From an uncultured Romboutsia sp. (GTDB taxonomy: Bacteria > Bacillota > Clostridia > Peptostreptococcales > Peptostreptococcaceae): DNA of 50,871 bases. Both the position numbers and the translations under genes were made by a program. Location of the stretch: assembly GCA_937880075.1 (NCBI GenBank), contig CALFLM010000024.1, positions 1 to 50,871 of the forward strand. Direction: 5' to 3'. Below, piece after piece: positions 23,766-33,016 of the stretch (position 1 is the first letter of the stretch; each line of letters opens with the position of its first letter). A model generated the notes under the pieces. That model was not told where the DNA came from. It searched no databases and saw nothing but the letters and a program-made list of their open reading frames with translations.

Positions 23766-26402
23766 ATGTACTATAAACAAAAATATATAGAATCTATAGA
23801 ATCCTTAAAATCAAATATAAATGGATTAAGTAATGATGAAGCTAAAAAGAGATTATCGGAACATGGATATAATGAGCTTAGAGAAGGGGATAAAGTTTCA
23901 ACTTGGAAGCTATTTTTAGAAAGCTTCAAAGATCCATTAGTTATAATACTTTTAATAGCAGCCCTTGTACAAATATTTTTAGGTGAAGTTGTTGAATCTA
24001 TAATAATATTTATAGTTATAATATTAAACTCAATATTAGGAGTAACTCAAACTAAAAAAGCCGAGGGTTCATTAGAAAGCTTAAAAAAGTTATCTGCTCC
24101 AAAAGCAAAAGTAATAAGAGATAATCAAAAACAAACTATAGAAGGACGAGAATTGGTTCCTGGAGATATAGTAATCCTTGAGGCAGGGGATTATATTCCA
24201 GCAGACGGAAGAATTATAGAAGCACAAACTTTAAAAATAGTAGAAGGAATGCTCACAGGTGAGTCAGAACCAGTACTAAAACATAGTGAAAAAATAGATG
24301 AAGATGTTGGTATAGGTGATCAAAAGAATATGGTATTTAGTGGTTCTTTGGTTGTGTATGGAAGGGGAATATTTGTAGTAACATCTACTGGAATGAATAC
24401 TGAAATGGGTAAGGTAGCAAATTTACTTGAAACTGCAGAAAACAAACAAACTCCATTACAACAAAAACTTGATGAGTTTAGTAAAAAGCTTGGTGTATTA
24501 ATAGTAGGGATAGCAGCACTTATATTTATAATTCAAGTTGTAAGAAGTTTTATGGACGGAGTTGATATACCAAAAGCAAGAATTATAGCGGATTCATTTA
24601 TGTTTGCAATTGCAGTAGCTGTAGCAGCTATTCCAGAAGCTTTATCATCTATTGTAACAATAGTTTTATCTGTTGGAACAAATGATATGGCCAAAAAACA
24701 AGCAATAATTAGAAAATTACCAGCAGTTGAAACGTTAGGATCAACAAGTGTTATATGTACAGATAAAACTGGTACATTAACTCAAAATAAAATGACAGTA
24801 GTAGATTTTTATATGTATGAAACTCCTAAAGAAGATATGAATCCTCAAAATATTAACTATTCATATCAATCTAAAACATTAACTGTAGCATCTGCTATAT
24901 GTAATGATTCAAATATAAATAGTGAAGGTAAGGAAATAGGAGATCCAACAGAAGTTGCATTAATAAAATTCGCTAATACTAGAAATTTAGACTATAATAC
25001 GTTAAGAGATAGATATAATAGACTAAATGAAATACCGTTTGATAGCGATAGAAAACTTATGTCTACAGTAAATAATATTCATGGAAATGTATATATGTTT
25101 ACTAAAGGAGCACCTGATGTAGTATTTAGTAGATGTAAATATGCAATGGTTGATGGAGATTCTGTAGATATAAATGATGATATACTAAATGCATATAGAA
25201 ATATGAATGAAGAATTTTCAAATAAAGCACTAAGAGTATTAGCTTTTGCTATAAAAGATGTAGAAGATGACAACTTTGTTCCATCATTAGAAGATGAAGT
25301 TGATATGACTTTGTTAGGTCTTATGGCAATGATAGATCCTCCTAGAGAAGAGGTATATGAAGCAGTTAGAGAGGCTAAAAGTGCAGGGATAAAAACGGTT
25401 ATGATAACTGGAGACCATAAAACTACAGCAGCGGCTATAGCTAAAGATATTGGTATAATGGATGAAGGTGATATTGCCTTAACAGGACAAGAGTTAGATG
25501 CTCTTACTGATGAAGAGTTAGATGAAAAGTTAGAACATATACCAGTATATGCAAGAGTATCACCTGAAAATAAAATACGTATAGTTAAAGCATGGCAGAA
25601 AAAAGGAAAAATAACAGCAATGACAGGTGATGGTGTAAATGATGCTCCTGCTTTAAAACAAGCAGATATAGGTATAGGAATGGGTAGTGGTACGGATGTT
25701 GCTAAAGATGCAGCTGCTATGATATTAGTTGATGATAACTTTGCTACAATAGTAAATGCAGTTGAAGTAGGTAGAACTGTTTATAAAAATATCAAAAAAT
25801 CTATAACTTACTTGTTTGCAGGAAACTTTGCAGGTATACTTGCTATATTATTTGCAGTATTTGCTAATTGGGCAAACCCATTTACAACATTACAATTATT
25901 ATTTATAAACTTAATAACAGACTCTCTTCCTGCTATATCTTTAGGATTTGAAAAGCCTGAAAAAAATATCATGACAAAAGAACCAAGAGAGCAAAATGAA
26001 AGTATATTAGCTGGAGGAACTATACAGGCAGTTTTATTTAGAGGTACAATAATAGGTATAGTAGTAATAATAGCTCAATTTATAGGAAGACAAATATCTC
26101 CATATGTTGGAACTGCAATGGCATTTTCTACTATCACACTATGTAGAATATTACAAACACTACCAGCAAGATCAAATGAGTATACATTAAAGGAAATAGG
26201 AGTCTTTTCAAATATGTATGTTATATATGCAATAATAGCTTGTTTATTTATATATGGAATTACACTAATTCCATTTATTAGACCTATATTTGATATCCCG
26301 TTAGAATTTGGAGCTACTCAATTAGGAATATGTGTATTATTAGCGATGATATCTACAATGCTAATGGAAGTTATTAAATTTAGAAAATCAAATGAAAGAT
26401 AA
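23766..26402 (+). CDS. Calcium-type cation-transporting P-type ATPase
   Basis: This 878-residue P2-type ATPase resembles the PMCA/SERCA-like bacterial Ca2+ exporters. It has an N-terminal cation_ATPase_N domain, the actuator motif TGES (164-167), the phosphorylation site DKTGTLT with D333, the hinge MTGDGVNDAPAL and ten predicted membrane helices. M4 has the ion-site motif AIPEAL (E291) and M6 has LINLITDSLPA with the Asn and Asp that bind Ca2+. It should pump Ca2+ out of the cell. ATG 23766 follows ATAGGAGGGTAAA. It is a single-gene transcript whose apparent terminator is in the adjacent IS end. Confidence 0.93.
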   Translation: MYYKQKYIESIESLKSNINGLSNDEAKKRLSEHGYNELREGDKVSTWKLFLESFKDPLVIILLIAALVQIFLGEVVESIIIFIVIILNSILGVTQTKKAEGSLESLKKLSAPKAKVIRDNQKQTIEGRELVPGDIVILEAGDYIPADGRIIEAQTLKIVEGMLTGESEPVLKHSEKIDEDVGIGDQKNMVFSGSLVVYGRGIFVVTSTGMNTEMGKVANLLETAENKQTPLQQKLDEFSKKLGVLIVGIAALIFIIQVVRSFMDGVDIPKARIIADSFMFAIAVAVAAIPEALSSIVTIVLSVGTNDMAKKQAIIRKLPAVETLGSTSVICTDKTGTLTQNKMTVVDFYMYETPKEDMNPQNINYSYQSKTLTVASAICNDSNINSEGKEIGDPTEVALIKFANTRNLDYNTLRDRYNRLNEIPFDSDRKLMSTVNNIHGNVYMFTKGAPDVVFSRCKYAMVDGDSVDINDDILNAYRNMNEEFSNKALRVLAFAIKDVEDDNFVPSLEDEVDMTLLGLMAMIDPPREEVYEAVREAKSAGIKTVMITGDHKTTAAAIAKDIGIMDEGDIALTGQELDALTDEELDEKLEHIPVYARVSPENKIRIVKAWQKKGKITAMTGDGVNDAPALKQADIGIGMGSGTDVAKDAAAMILVDDNFATIVNAVEVGRTVYKNIKKSITYLFAGNFAGILAILFAVFANWANPFTTLQLLFINLITDSLPAISLGFEKPEKNIMTKEPREQNESILAGGTIQAVLFRGTIIGIVVIIAQFIGRQISPYVGTAMAFSTITLCRILQTLPARSNEYTLKEIGVFSNMYVIYAIIACLFIYGITLIPFIRPIFDIPLEFGATQLGICVLLAMISTMLMEVIKFRKSNER

Positions 26403-26436
26403 AAAAATAGTTATATTTTCTAGAATATATCTAAGT

Positions 26437-27160
26437 GGCTGTTGCACTAAAAAATAAATCCCAAGTTCAAAAGAGCTTGGGATTTTTGTATAATATTTGT
26501 ATGAAAAAAGAAAATATTACACAAGTTGATTATACTAAATATGGTGATAATTATCAATTAAAATTACCACTAGAAATTGATTATCTAATTCCAAAAAATG
26601 ATTCCGTGAGGTTATTAAGTCAAATTATTTTGTGAAGATTGCAGTTGTTGTGAATTCAAGCATAGCTGTATAAAAGGAAATAATAGTAAGATACCTCTTG
26701 AAGAAAGAACTAAGAGATTTGAGATATCTAAATTATTTCATAAAAAAAGAAGAGAAAATTTAGATAGGATTACTAGCGTACAAGGACGTGAGCTTAAAAT
26801 GAATAGAAGTATTCAGGCTGAAGGAGCTTTCGCTCAAATAAAACACAATATGAACTTTAAGAGATTTTTAAGCAGAGGCAACCAAAATGTTCTTTCAGAA
26901 TATATACTTTTGGCGTTAGCCCATAATATTTCTAAATTACACAATAAGATAATGAATAATAAACGTGGCATGTATATTCATCCTCTTAAGAAGGTTTCTT
27001 AATCTTTATTTTACAAAGTATTCCATTTATAAAAAGGTATTTTTATACCTTTATTTCTTATGCACATTTTTAAGTTAAAATCTTGGTTAGATACAAATTT
27101 ATAGAAAATATGTAAAAAAGAACTGCCGCATGGCAATTCAAAACCTTTCATGCGACAGCC
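26437..27160 (+). mobile_element. Internally deleted IS1182-family element
   Basis: Inverted ends are visible: GGCTGTTGCACTAAAA at 26437 against, on the minus strand from 27160, GGCTGTCGCATGAAA. Inside, ATG 26501 starts a transposase N-terminus (NYQLKLPLEIDYLIPKNDSV). Near 26625 this jumps in another frame to the C-terminal part (CEDCSCCEFKHSC, then IQAEGAFAQIKHNMNFKRFL and VLSEYILLALAHNISKL), which ends at 27002. The DDE catalytic core has been lost, so the 724-base copy cannot move by itself, though its ends could still be acted on by a full-length relative. Confidence 0.85.
26457..26488 (+). terminator. Terminator inside the IS left end
   Basis: AATCCCAAG at 26457-26465 pairs with CTTGGGATT at 26476-26484 followed by TTT. 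It blocks read-in to the transposase and can end the ATPase transcript. Confidence 0.75.
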
Positions 27161-27306
27161 CATTTTATTTTTTTATGAGGTGATAAAAATGATAATTCAT
27201 TATTTTAAATTGTTACTGATTTTTAATAAAATTTAGTATATAATATAAAAAACAAAATGTAAAAATATTCAATTATTTTTATAAATTTGCAAAGGGAGGG
27301 TATTAC

Positions 27307-28476
27307 ATGGAAACTAATATAGTAAGTCGAAAAACAAAATCCTCTAATATAGAAGCATTTATATTTTTAGGGATTTTACTTTTTGGATTTTTTTATGTGG
27401 CAAATATTATGGGCGCTGGTATAATGTTTAAAGTCATAATGAATACTGCTCATGATTTGCTTTTAAATACGGTATTCTTAATAATGGCAATGGCAGTCCT
27501 TGCAGGATCACTTAGTGCGCTACTTTCAGAGTTTGGAGTCATATCACTTTTAAATAAAGCATTTGCTATTTTTATGAAGCCATTGTATGGGTTGCCGGGT
27601 GCAAGTATTGCGGGTGCAATAACTACTTATTTATCTGATAATCCAGCAATAATTTCATTTAGTAAAGATAAATCTTTTACTAAATACTTTAAAAAATATC
27701 AGATTCCAGCTCTATGTAATATAGGCACATCTTTTGGTATGGGGCTCATTGTAACAACATTTATGATATCTCAAGGTGAAGAATATGTATTACCTGCTTT
27801 AATAGGAAATTTAGGAGCTATAATTGGTAGTATAGTAAGCGTTAGAATAATGCTATATTTTACTAAAAAGTTTTATAAAGATGATTTAAAATATGATAAT
27901 CATGATTTAGAATCAAATAATATGAAAGAATATAGAGTAATAAGAAATGGTGGTATATTCCAAAGAGTATTAGATGCTACACTTGAAGGTGGTAAGAGTG
28001 GAGTTGAACTTGGAATTGCTATAATACCTGGAGTATTAGTTGTATGTACATTAGTAATGCTTTTAACATTTGGCCCAAGTACTGATCCAACTACAGGAGA
28101 AGCTATTTATACAGGAGCTGCATATGAAGGAATTGGATTACTTCCTATAATCGGGGAAAAACTTAGCTTTATACTAGAACCATTATTTGGATTTAAATCA
28201 GCTGAAGCTATAGCATTCCCTATAACATCTTTAGGTGCCGTAGGAGCTGCAATGAGTTTAGTTCCTCAGTTTATAAAAGATGGTATAATAACACCTAATG
28301 ATATAGCAGTATTTACAGCTATGGGGATGTGTTGGAGTGGTTACTTAAGTACTCATGTAGGTATGATGGATGCATTAAATGCAAGAGAGCTTACAAGTAA
28401 AGCTATACTATCTCATACTATAGGTGGTATTTGTGCAGGGATATCTGCTCACTTTATATTTATGATTATTACGTAA
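27307..28476 (+). CDS. Nucleoside-recognition (Gate) domain membrane protein
   Basis: The 389-residue integral membrane protein has about 8-9 helices and two Gate-type nucleoside-recognition regions. One is around LLNTVFLIMAMAVLAGSLSA to YGLPGASIAGAITTYLSDNP. The second is in the C-terminal half, from GGKSGVELGIAIIPGVLVV to FPITSLGAVGAAMSLVPQ. Proteins of this group are related to SpmA/B and to nucleoside transporters, and most have no proven substrate. ATG 27307 follows AAAGGGAGGGTATTAC. It forms its own transcript, with a terminator at 28515. Confidence 0.82.
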   Translation: METNIVSRKTKSSNIEAFIFLGILLFGFFYVANIMGAGIMFKVIMNTAHDLLLNTVFLIMAMAVLAGSLSALLSEFGVISLLNKAFAIFMKPLYGLPGASIAGAITTYLSDNPAIISFSKDKSFTKYFKKYQIPALCNIGTSFGMGLIVTTFMISQGEEYVLPALIGNLGAIIGSIVSVRIMLYFTKKFYKDDLKYDNHDLESNNMKEYRVIRNGGIFQRVLDATLEGGKSGVELGIAIIPGVLVVCTLVMLLTFGPSTDPTTGEAIYTGAAYEGIGLLPIIGEKLSFILEPLFGFKSAEAIAFPITSLGAVGAAMSLVPQFIKDGIITPNDIAVFTAMGMCWSGYLSTHVGMMDALNARELTSKAILSHTIGGICAGISAHFIFMIIT

Positions 28477-28514
28477 ACTACATAAATGTAATTAATTCTA
28501 TTTAAGATTGTAGA

Positions 28515-28561
28515 TAAAATAGCCATTTTTAAATTATATAAAATGGCTATTTTCTTTTTTA
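28515..28561 (+). terminator. Terminator, second copy of the 23527 unit
   Basis: AAAATAGCCATTTTT pairs with AAAATGGCTATTTT and is followed by a T run. Sequence and flanks match the terminator at 23527-23572 at nearly every base. Confidence 0.85.
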
Positions 28562-28683
28562 TAATGCTTAGCTTGAATATATACCTCTACTTTAGTATAT
28601 TTTTTTATAAAATGAATATATGATATTATACTAAATACAAAAAATTTTAAAACAATATATATGAACTTTTTGGGGAGGAATAA

Positions 28684-29355
28684 ATGTTAGAGATTATAGG
28701 GATGAGCGTAGAAGATGCAAAGGCAATTGAATATTGTGGAGCTAATAGGATAGAACTTGTAAGTGCACTTACAGAAGGTGGACTTACACCAAGCTTTGCT
28801 ATGATAGAAAAAGTTGTAAATAGCGTAGATATACCTGTTAATGTAATGATTAGAAATCATGCAAAAAGTTTTAGATATAGTAAGTATGATTTAGAAGTAA
28901 TGCAAAAAGATATAGAAATAGCAAAATCTTTAGGAGCTAATGGTATTGTACTTGGTTTATTAGATGATAATAAAAAAATAGATAAAACTGGATTAGAAAA
29001 GCTTTTAGATATTGCATCTAATATAGATGTAACTTTTCATAAAGCAATAGACGAGACTAATGTATTAGAAAGCGTTAATGTACTTAATAAGTATGACAAG
29101 ATAAAAAATATATTAACTTCTGGTGGAAGTAAGAATATTTCAGAGAATACTAATGATATTAAATCTATGATAGAAAACTCAAAGGCTAATATATTATTAG
29201 GTGGAGGATTAAATTTTAACAATGTAAAAAGAATTAAAGAATTAACACAGGTAACAGATTTTCATTTCGGAACATCTGTTAGAATTGATAAAAGTCCATT
29301 TGGAGAAATTGATACAAATAAATTAAGTCAATTAGTAAAGCTTTTAGAAAAGTAG
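28684..29355 (+). CDS. cutC: CutC-family protein
   Basis: The 223-residue TIM-barrel protein has the family's strand motifs ANRIELVSALTEGGLTPS near residues 20-37, IPVNVMIRNHAKSF, GANGIVLGLLDD, VTFHKAID and LTSGGSKN, ending in a phosphate-type loop LLGGGLNF. CutC was named for copper homeostasis in E. coli, but its biochemical role is still unclear, and the association with copper here is by family name only. ATG 28684 follows TGGGGAGGAATAA. It is monocistronic between two terminators. Confidence 0.92.
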   Translation: MLEIIGMSVEDAKAIEYCGANRIELVSALTEGGLTPSFAMIEKVVNSVDIPVNVMIRNHAKSFRYSKYDLEVMQKDIEIAKSLGANGIVLGLLDDNKKIDKTGLEKLLDIASNIDVTFHKAIDETNVLESVNVLNKYDKIKNILTSGGSKNISENTNDIKSMIENSKANILLGGGLNFNNVKRIKELTQVTDFHFGTSVRIDKSPFGEIDTNKLSQLVKLLEK

Positions 29356-29471
29356 TCTTATACTTATAAAAATTATTTCCTATTTAGTTTGATGATAAAT
29401 ATAAAATAAATTTGGAATAAGTTTAATTCTTCAATATAAAGAGAGCTTAAATGTAAATTATGAAATACATG

Positions 29472-29506
29472 AAAAAGGTATTGATTAAAAAGTCAATACC
29501 TTTTTA
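29472..29506. terminator. Bidirectional terminator between cutC and the antiporter
   Basis: AAAAAGGTATTGA at about 29472-29484 pairs perfectly with TCAATACCTTTTT ending at 29506. It can serve both convergent genes. A degenerate relative (AAAAAGGTATTGAT followed by ATCAATA) occurs near 23486. Confidence 0.85.
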
Positions 29507-29610
29507 TTTTAATTATTAGAATAAATAATTATTGTTCTTTAATTTTGGTATAGAATACACAAAATTATCTACACACTCAGGAAGTGATACGGTTTTTTAC
29601 TAAAATAAGA

Positions 29611-30921
29611 TTACTTAGTTGTTTTAGAGGTAGATTTTTCTTGAGAAGTATTTTTCGATACTCCTATAGGAATAAATTCTTGCTGAATATCATATCCTTC
29701 TGAGCAACCATTTAATTCACCTGCTAATTTAAAGCCTTGTTTAGCTAGTAACACAGCTATAATTTCATTTATAACAGCAGCAGCTGCAATTGTTCCTTGA
29801 ATAATTTGTGCAGATTCAGGTGCAGAATCTATAAGAGTATTAACAGCGATACCTGTAAATATCAATGATACTCCTGAATGTGGTAGCAATGTAAGCCCTA
29901 AATATTTTTTAACAGTTGTAGGTGATTTAGATATATTGGCTCCAATATAAGAACCACCTAATTTACCAATAGCACGAGATACTATATAAATTACTGTGAA
30001 TGTTCCTGCTCCTAAAATTAAACTATAATCTAGTGGAGCACCTAAGTTAATAATAAGAACTACCATAGCCAATGATACCATAGGTTTAGTATATTCTACC
30101 AATTTATATAATTTTTCCTTAGGCATAAGATTTGAAAATGTAGCTGCAAAAGCTATTCCCATAATCATTAAATTTATATTAAATTGAGTTAATACATAAG
30201 TATTAATATATATACCTATAGATGCTGTAACGAGAATAAATCCTAATACTGATAGGATAGTAGCATTTTTAGTCATTTCCTTTTTTAGAATAAATGATGA
30301 TAAAAATCCTGTAATACATCCTAGAATAATTGGAATTATTATCATAAGTGGTATATAGTAAAGAGGAGATTTACCATCAGATGTAATACTTGAAACTAAA
30401 CCTATTACACTAAAGAATACAACTATAGCTAATATATCATCTAGTGCTGCTATTGGAATAAGTGTTTTAGTTACTGGACCTTTAGTATTGTACTCATTAA
30501 CTATAGATAATGATGGAGCAGGTGCAGTAGCTAGTGCAATTGCTCCAAAAACTACTGATAAGTAAATTGGAATATCCATGAACATAAATATCCATGCAAA
30601 TGCGAGTGTTACAATGATAAAGGCACCAAGTGCTTCTGTTAAGCATATTGTTAAAATCTGTTTACCAAACTTTTTAATATCTTCCCAAATTAGCTCTGTA
30701 CCAATCATAAGTCCAGCTGTTACTTCTCCAATACTTATAATAACATGAAACCAAGAACTATCTAATATGTCGTTATTTAACCAACCTAAAGCATGTGGTC
30801 CTATAATCATTCCAGTTAATAACCATCCTAAGATTGCTGGCAACTTAATTTTTGTAACTAATTTACCAATAACTATACCTATACATATAAAAATAGACAA
30901 TAATATTAGTTCTTTTAACAT
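29611..30921 (-). CDS. CPA2-type cation:proton antiporter
   Basis: This Na+ or K+/H+ antiporter of the monovalent cation:proton antiporter-2 group has about 12-13 membrane helices and no C-terminal RCK domain, only a short tail of about 50 residues. Recognisable stretches are LGWLLTGMIIGPHALGW, LATAPAPSLSIVNEY (discontinuous helix) and ALDDILAIVVFF, whose Asp pair is the likely ion site. The frame opens at 30936, but ATG 30921 (MLKELILLS) has the ribosome site GGGAG 8 bases upstream and is the better start. It follows the TetR gene by about 20 bases, so the regulator probably controls it. Confidence 0.88.
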   Translation of the reverse strand: MLKELILLSIFICIGIVIGKLVTKIKLPAILGWLLTGMIIGPHALGWLNNDILDSSWFHVIISIGEVTAGLMIGTELIWEDIKKFGKQILTICLTEALGAFIIVTLAFAWIFMFMDIPIYLSVVFGAIALATAPAPSLSIVNEYNTKGPVTKTLIPIAALDDILAIVVFFSVIGLVSSITSDGKSPLYYIPLMIIIPIILGCITGFLSSFILKKEMTKNATILSVLGFILVTASIGIYINTYVLTQFNINLMIMGIAFAATFSNLMPKEKLYKLVEYTKPMVSLAMVVLIINLGAPLDYSLILGAGTFTVIYIVSRAIGKLGGSYIGANISKSPTTVKKYLGLTLLPHSGVSLIFTGIAVNTLIDSAPESAQIIQGTIAAAAVINEIIAVLLAKQGFKLAGELNGCSEGYDIQQEFIPIGVSKNTSQEKSTSKTTK

Positions 30922-30943
30922 ATCTAAATCTCCCATCTTTAAT

Positions 30944-31573
30944 TTATTTTATTATTCCATACATTAACATTTCAAATATAGTTGAAAATTCATAAACCCA
31001 TTTATTTATAATTTGAGATTTATCAGATTCATCTATAATAGGTGTATTCATAAATTTCGTATGTAGATGATTTATTAGATCTAAAATAATGTCTACAACT
31101 TTTTCTGGAATAACATCATCTTTCAAACTACAACTATTAATACACTTTAATAAAAATTCTTTATTTGCCTCGTCTAAATCTTTTCTCAAAACAGCAATTT
31201 CTTTTATTAGATGTGGTGGTGGATTGAATACTGCATTATAAAATATTTGTTTATAATGAGTATTATCTTGAAAAAATTCACCTCTTTTCTCCATATATAA
31301 ATCTAAACTTTTTCTTGGATTTTTGTCATAATAAACAATGTTACTTTTTATATAATTACTTAGATCATTAAAACAACTTTTGACACACAGAAGAAAAAGG
31401 TCATCTTTAGTTTTATAATAATGAAATAATAAGCCCTTAGAAATATTATTATTTTTACAAATATTATTTGTGGAAGCTATCAAATAATCTTTTTCTCCAA
31501 ACTCACTTAAGCTTGCTTTTAAAATTTTTTCTTTACTTATTTCATTTTGTTTCTCTCTACTCAGAGTTATCAT
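30944..31573 (-). CDS. TetR-family transcriptional regulator
   Basis: The 209-residue repressor has an N-terminal helix-turn-helix (residues about 12-60) with the classic ISKGLLFHYYKTKDDLFLL segment. The C-terminal ligand domain of eight or so helices contains NAVFNPPPHLIKEIAV. The ATG at 31573 abuts the Shine-Dalgarno AAGGAGG with no gap, which is too close for normal use. CTG three codons later, at a spacing of 9 bases, or a nearby codon may be the true start. A palindromic operator lies about 27 bases upstream, so the gene is probably autorepressed together with the antiporter. Confidence 0.9.
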   Translation of the reverse strand: MITLSREKQNEISKEKILKASLSEFGEKDYLIASTNNICKNNNISKGLLFHYYKTKDDLFLLCVKSCFNDLSNYIKSNIVYYDKNPRKSLDLYMEKRGEFFQDNTHYKQIFYNAVFNPPPHLIKEIAVLRKDLDEANKEFLLKCINSCSLKDDVIPEKVVDIILDLINHLHTKFMNTPIIDESDKSQIINKWVYEFSTIFEMLMYGIIK

Positions 31574-31599
31574 CCTCCTTCATTTTAAATATTATTAAA

Positions 31600-31619
31600 T
31601 ACAAACCATGTGGTTTGTA
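31600..31619. promoter_or_regulatory. TetR operator palindrome
   Basis: TACAAACCA and TGGTTTGTA form perfect 9-bp arms around a TG centre. On the minus strand TTTACA, a 17-base spacer and TTAATA would make a promoter whose spacer is the operator itself, so a bound dimer would exclude RNA polymerase. The 490 bases from 31620 to 32110 contain no gene I can support; a 7-1-7 palindrome (CGAGAAT, A, ATTCTCA-like) near 31927-31942 resembles a Fur/PerR box only loosely. Confidence 0.8.
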
Positions 31620-32110
31620 AATAATTGTATACCAATATATGTAATTATTTCAACATATTTACAAATAGATTATTAAAAAATTAAGAAATACATAATGTAC
31701 AATAGATTGAAAAATAAATATATTACGAACAAATTCATAAAAAATACGTGTATCTTGTAATAGTAAGTTTGCTGTATTAGTTATGCTCATCAAAAAAATT
31801 TAATTTGTTCATCAAATATTAATTTAATTTGTAGCTTAAAAATTTTATAATTTTGTTAGGATTGTATTTCATGCAAATTTTTAAAATATGAAATTCAACT
31901 TAACCTATCGGTTTATTTTCCAATTCGAGAATAATTCTCATCATATCTAATTAACAAAATCTGACCTTGGTAATAGTTTAATAGAGTGTTATTTAAGTGA
32001 AATATTAAATTATTTGAAGAATTTAGTAGGAAGTTTAGTATTGATTATAGAATATATATTGTAGTGCCTACTTTAAAGAATATAAAGTTATATAGGATTG
32101 TGTTATATTA

Positions 32111-32253
32111 GAGAATTTAACTATAAATGATTTACAAGATTGTTTTTTGATGTTGTTGAAGTTATAGGTATGGATGCTTTTAAGAGTTTAGTTAAGTTTT
32201 CTGGAATAAGTAATTTATATATCTATCTATCTATGGTAATATTAAATTTGTAA
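32111..32253 (+). pseudogene. Frameshifted Mor-type transcription activator fragment
   Basis: One frame reads ENLTINDLQDCF. After a T6 run at 32143-32148 a second frame continues DVVEVIGMDAFKSLVKFSG and ISNLYIYLSM before a stop at 32251. Joined by one extra T, the whole resembles the N-terminal part of Mor-type activators (phage Mu Mor family), which read EVIGMDAFIKLVKFSGGSSLYIP. The tail runs into an ATCT tandem repeat and then the cas6 ribosome site, so the DNA-binding half has been lost. A short upstream frame (LFEEFSRKFSIDYRIYIVV) may have belonged to the same relic. Confidence 0.45.
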
Positions 32254-32273
32254 AATATAAGAAGGAGGCGTGT

Positions 32274-33002
32274 ATGAGATTTTATTTAACCTTTGAATTA
32301 GAAAAAAATTCATTGCCAAAAGATTATAGAAGAATAATATTAAGCTATATAAAAAAGTCACTATCTGAAATTTTAGATGGGAGATATTATTCTCAATACT
32401 TTAAAGATACTATACAAAAAGATTTTTGCTTTTCAGTACAATTATCAAAAGCTAAGTTTACAAAAGATGAAATAATATTATCAGATAATAGTATAAAAGT
32501 ATTATTTACATGTGATGATAGACAAAAAACAGGACTTCTTTTACAACAGGCATTTATAAAACAGAAAAATAAAAAATTCTTAATACCTAATAAAAATTCA
32601 ATAACATTGAAACAAATTCATCAACAAAGAGAACAAAAAATAACAAGTTCAAAAGTAATATTTAAAACATATGGACTTTGTGTCAGAGATCATAATAAGG
32701 AAACTAACAAAGATAAACATTATGTATATAGTGATGAGAAGTTCAGTGAACAATTGAAAGTAGTTATAAAAAATCAAATATCTCAAACAGGTTTTAGTAA
32801 AGATATAGTAGATAGTATTAAGTTCTCACCTATAAATTGTAAAAAGGTTTTAGTAAAGCATTACAATACATATGTAGATACAACAGTAGGTTCATTTTTA
32901 TTAGAGGGAAATCCACTATTACTTCAGTATCTGTACAATGTAGGAATTGGAAGTAGAAATACAATGTTTGGTTTCTTAGATTTAGTAACACAAGATTTGT
33001 AA
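32274..33002 (+). CDS. cas6: CRISPR pre-crRNA endonuclease Cas6
   Basis: Cas6 cuts within each repeat of the long array transcript, leaving an 8-base 5' handle; for this repeat that should be ATGTAAAT. The 242 residues have the double ferredoxin-like fold pattern and the C-terminal glycine-rich loop GIGSRNTMFGFL that marks the family. ATG 32274 has a strong GAAGGAGGCGTGT ribosome site. It is the first gene of the cas cluster. The promoter should lie between 32000 and 32260, but I cannot fix it. Confidence 0.92.
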   Translation: MRFYLTFELEKNSLPKDYRRIILSYIKKSLSEILDGRYYSQYFKDTIQKDFCFSVQLSKAKFTKDEIILSDNSIKVLFTCDDRQKTGLLLQQAFIKQKNKKFLIPNKNSITLKQIHQQREQKITSSKVIFKTYGLCVRDHNKETNKDKHYVYSDEKFSEQLKVVIKNQISQTGFSKDIVDSIKFSPINCKKVLVKHYNTYVDTTVGSFLLEGNPLLLQYLYNVGIGSRNTMFGFLDLVTQDL

Positions 33003-33016
33003 GAGGAGGCATTTAA

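Noticed and set aside
31927..31942. A Fur/PerR box controlling the cas genes
   Set aside because: The palindrome fits the 7-1-7 layout but not the usual bases, and it lies over 300 bases before cas6 with no promoter beside it.
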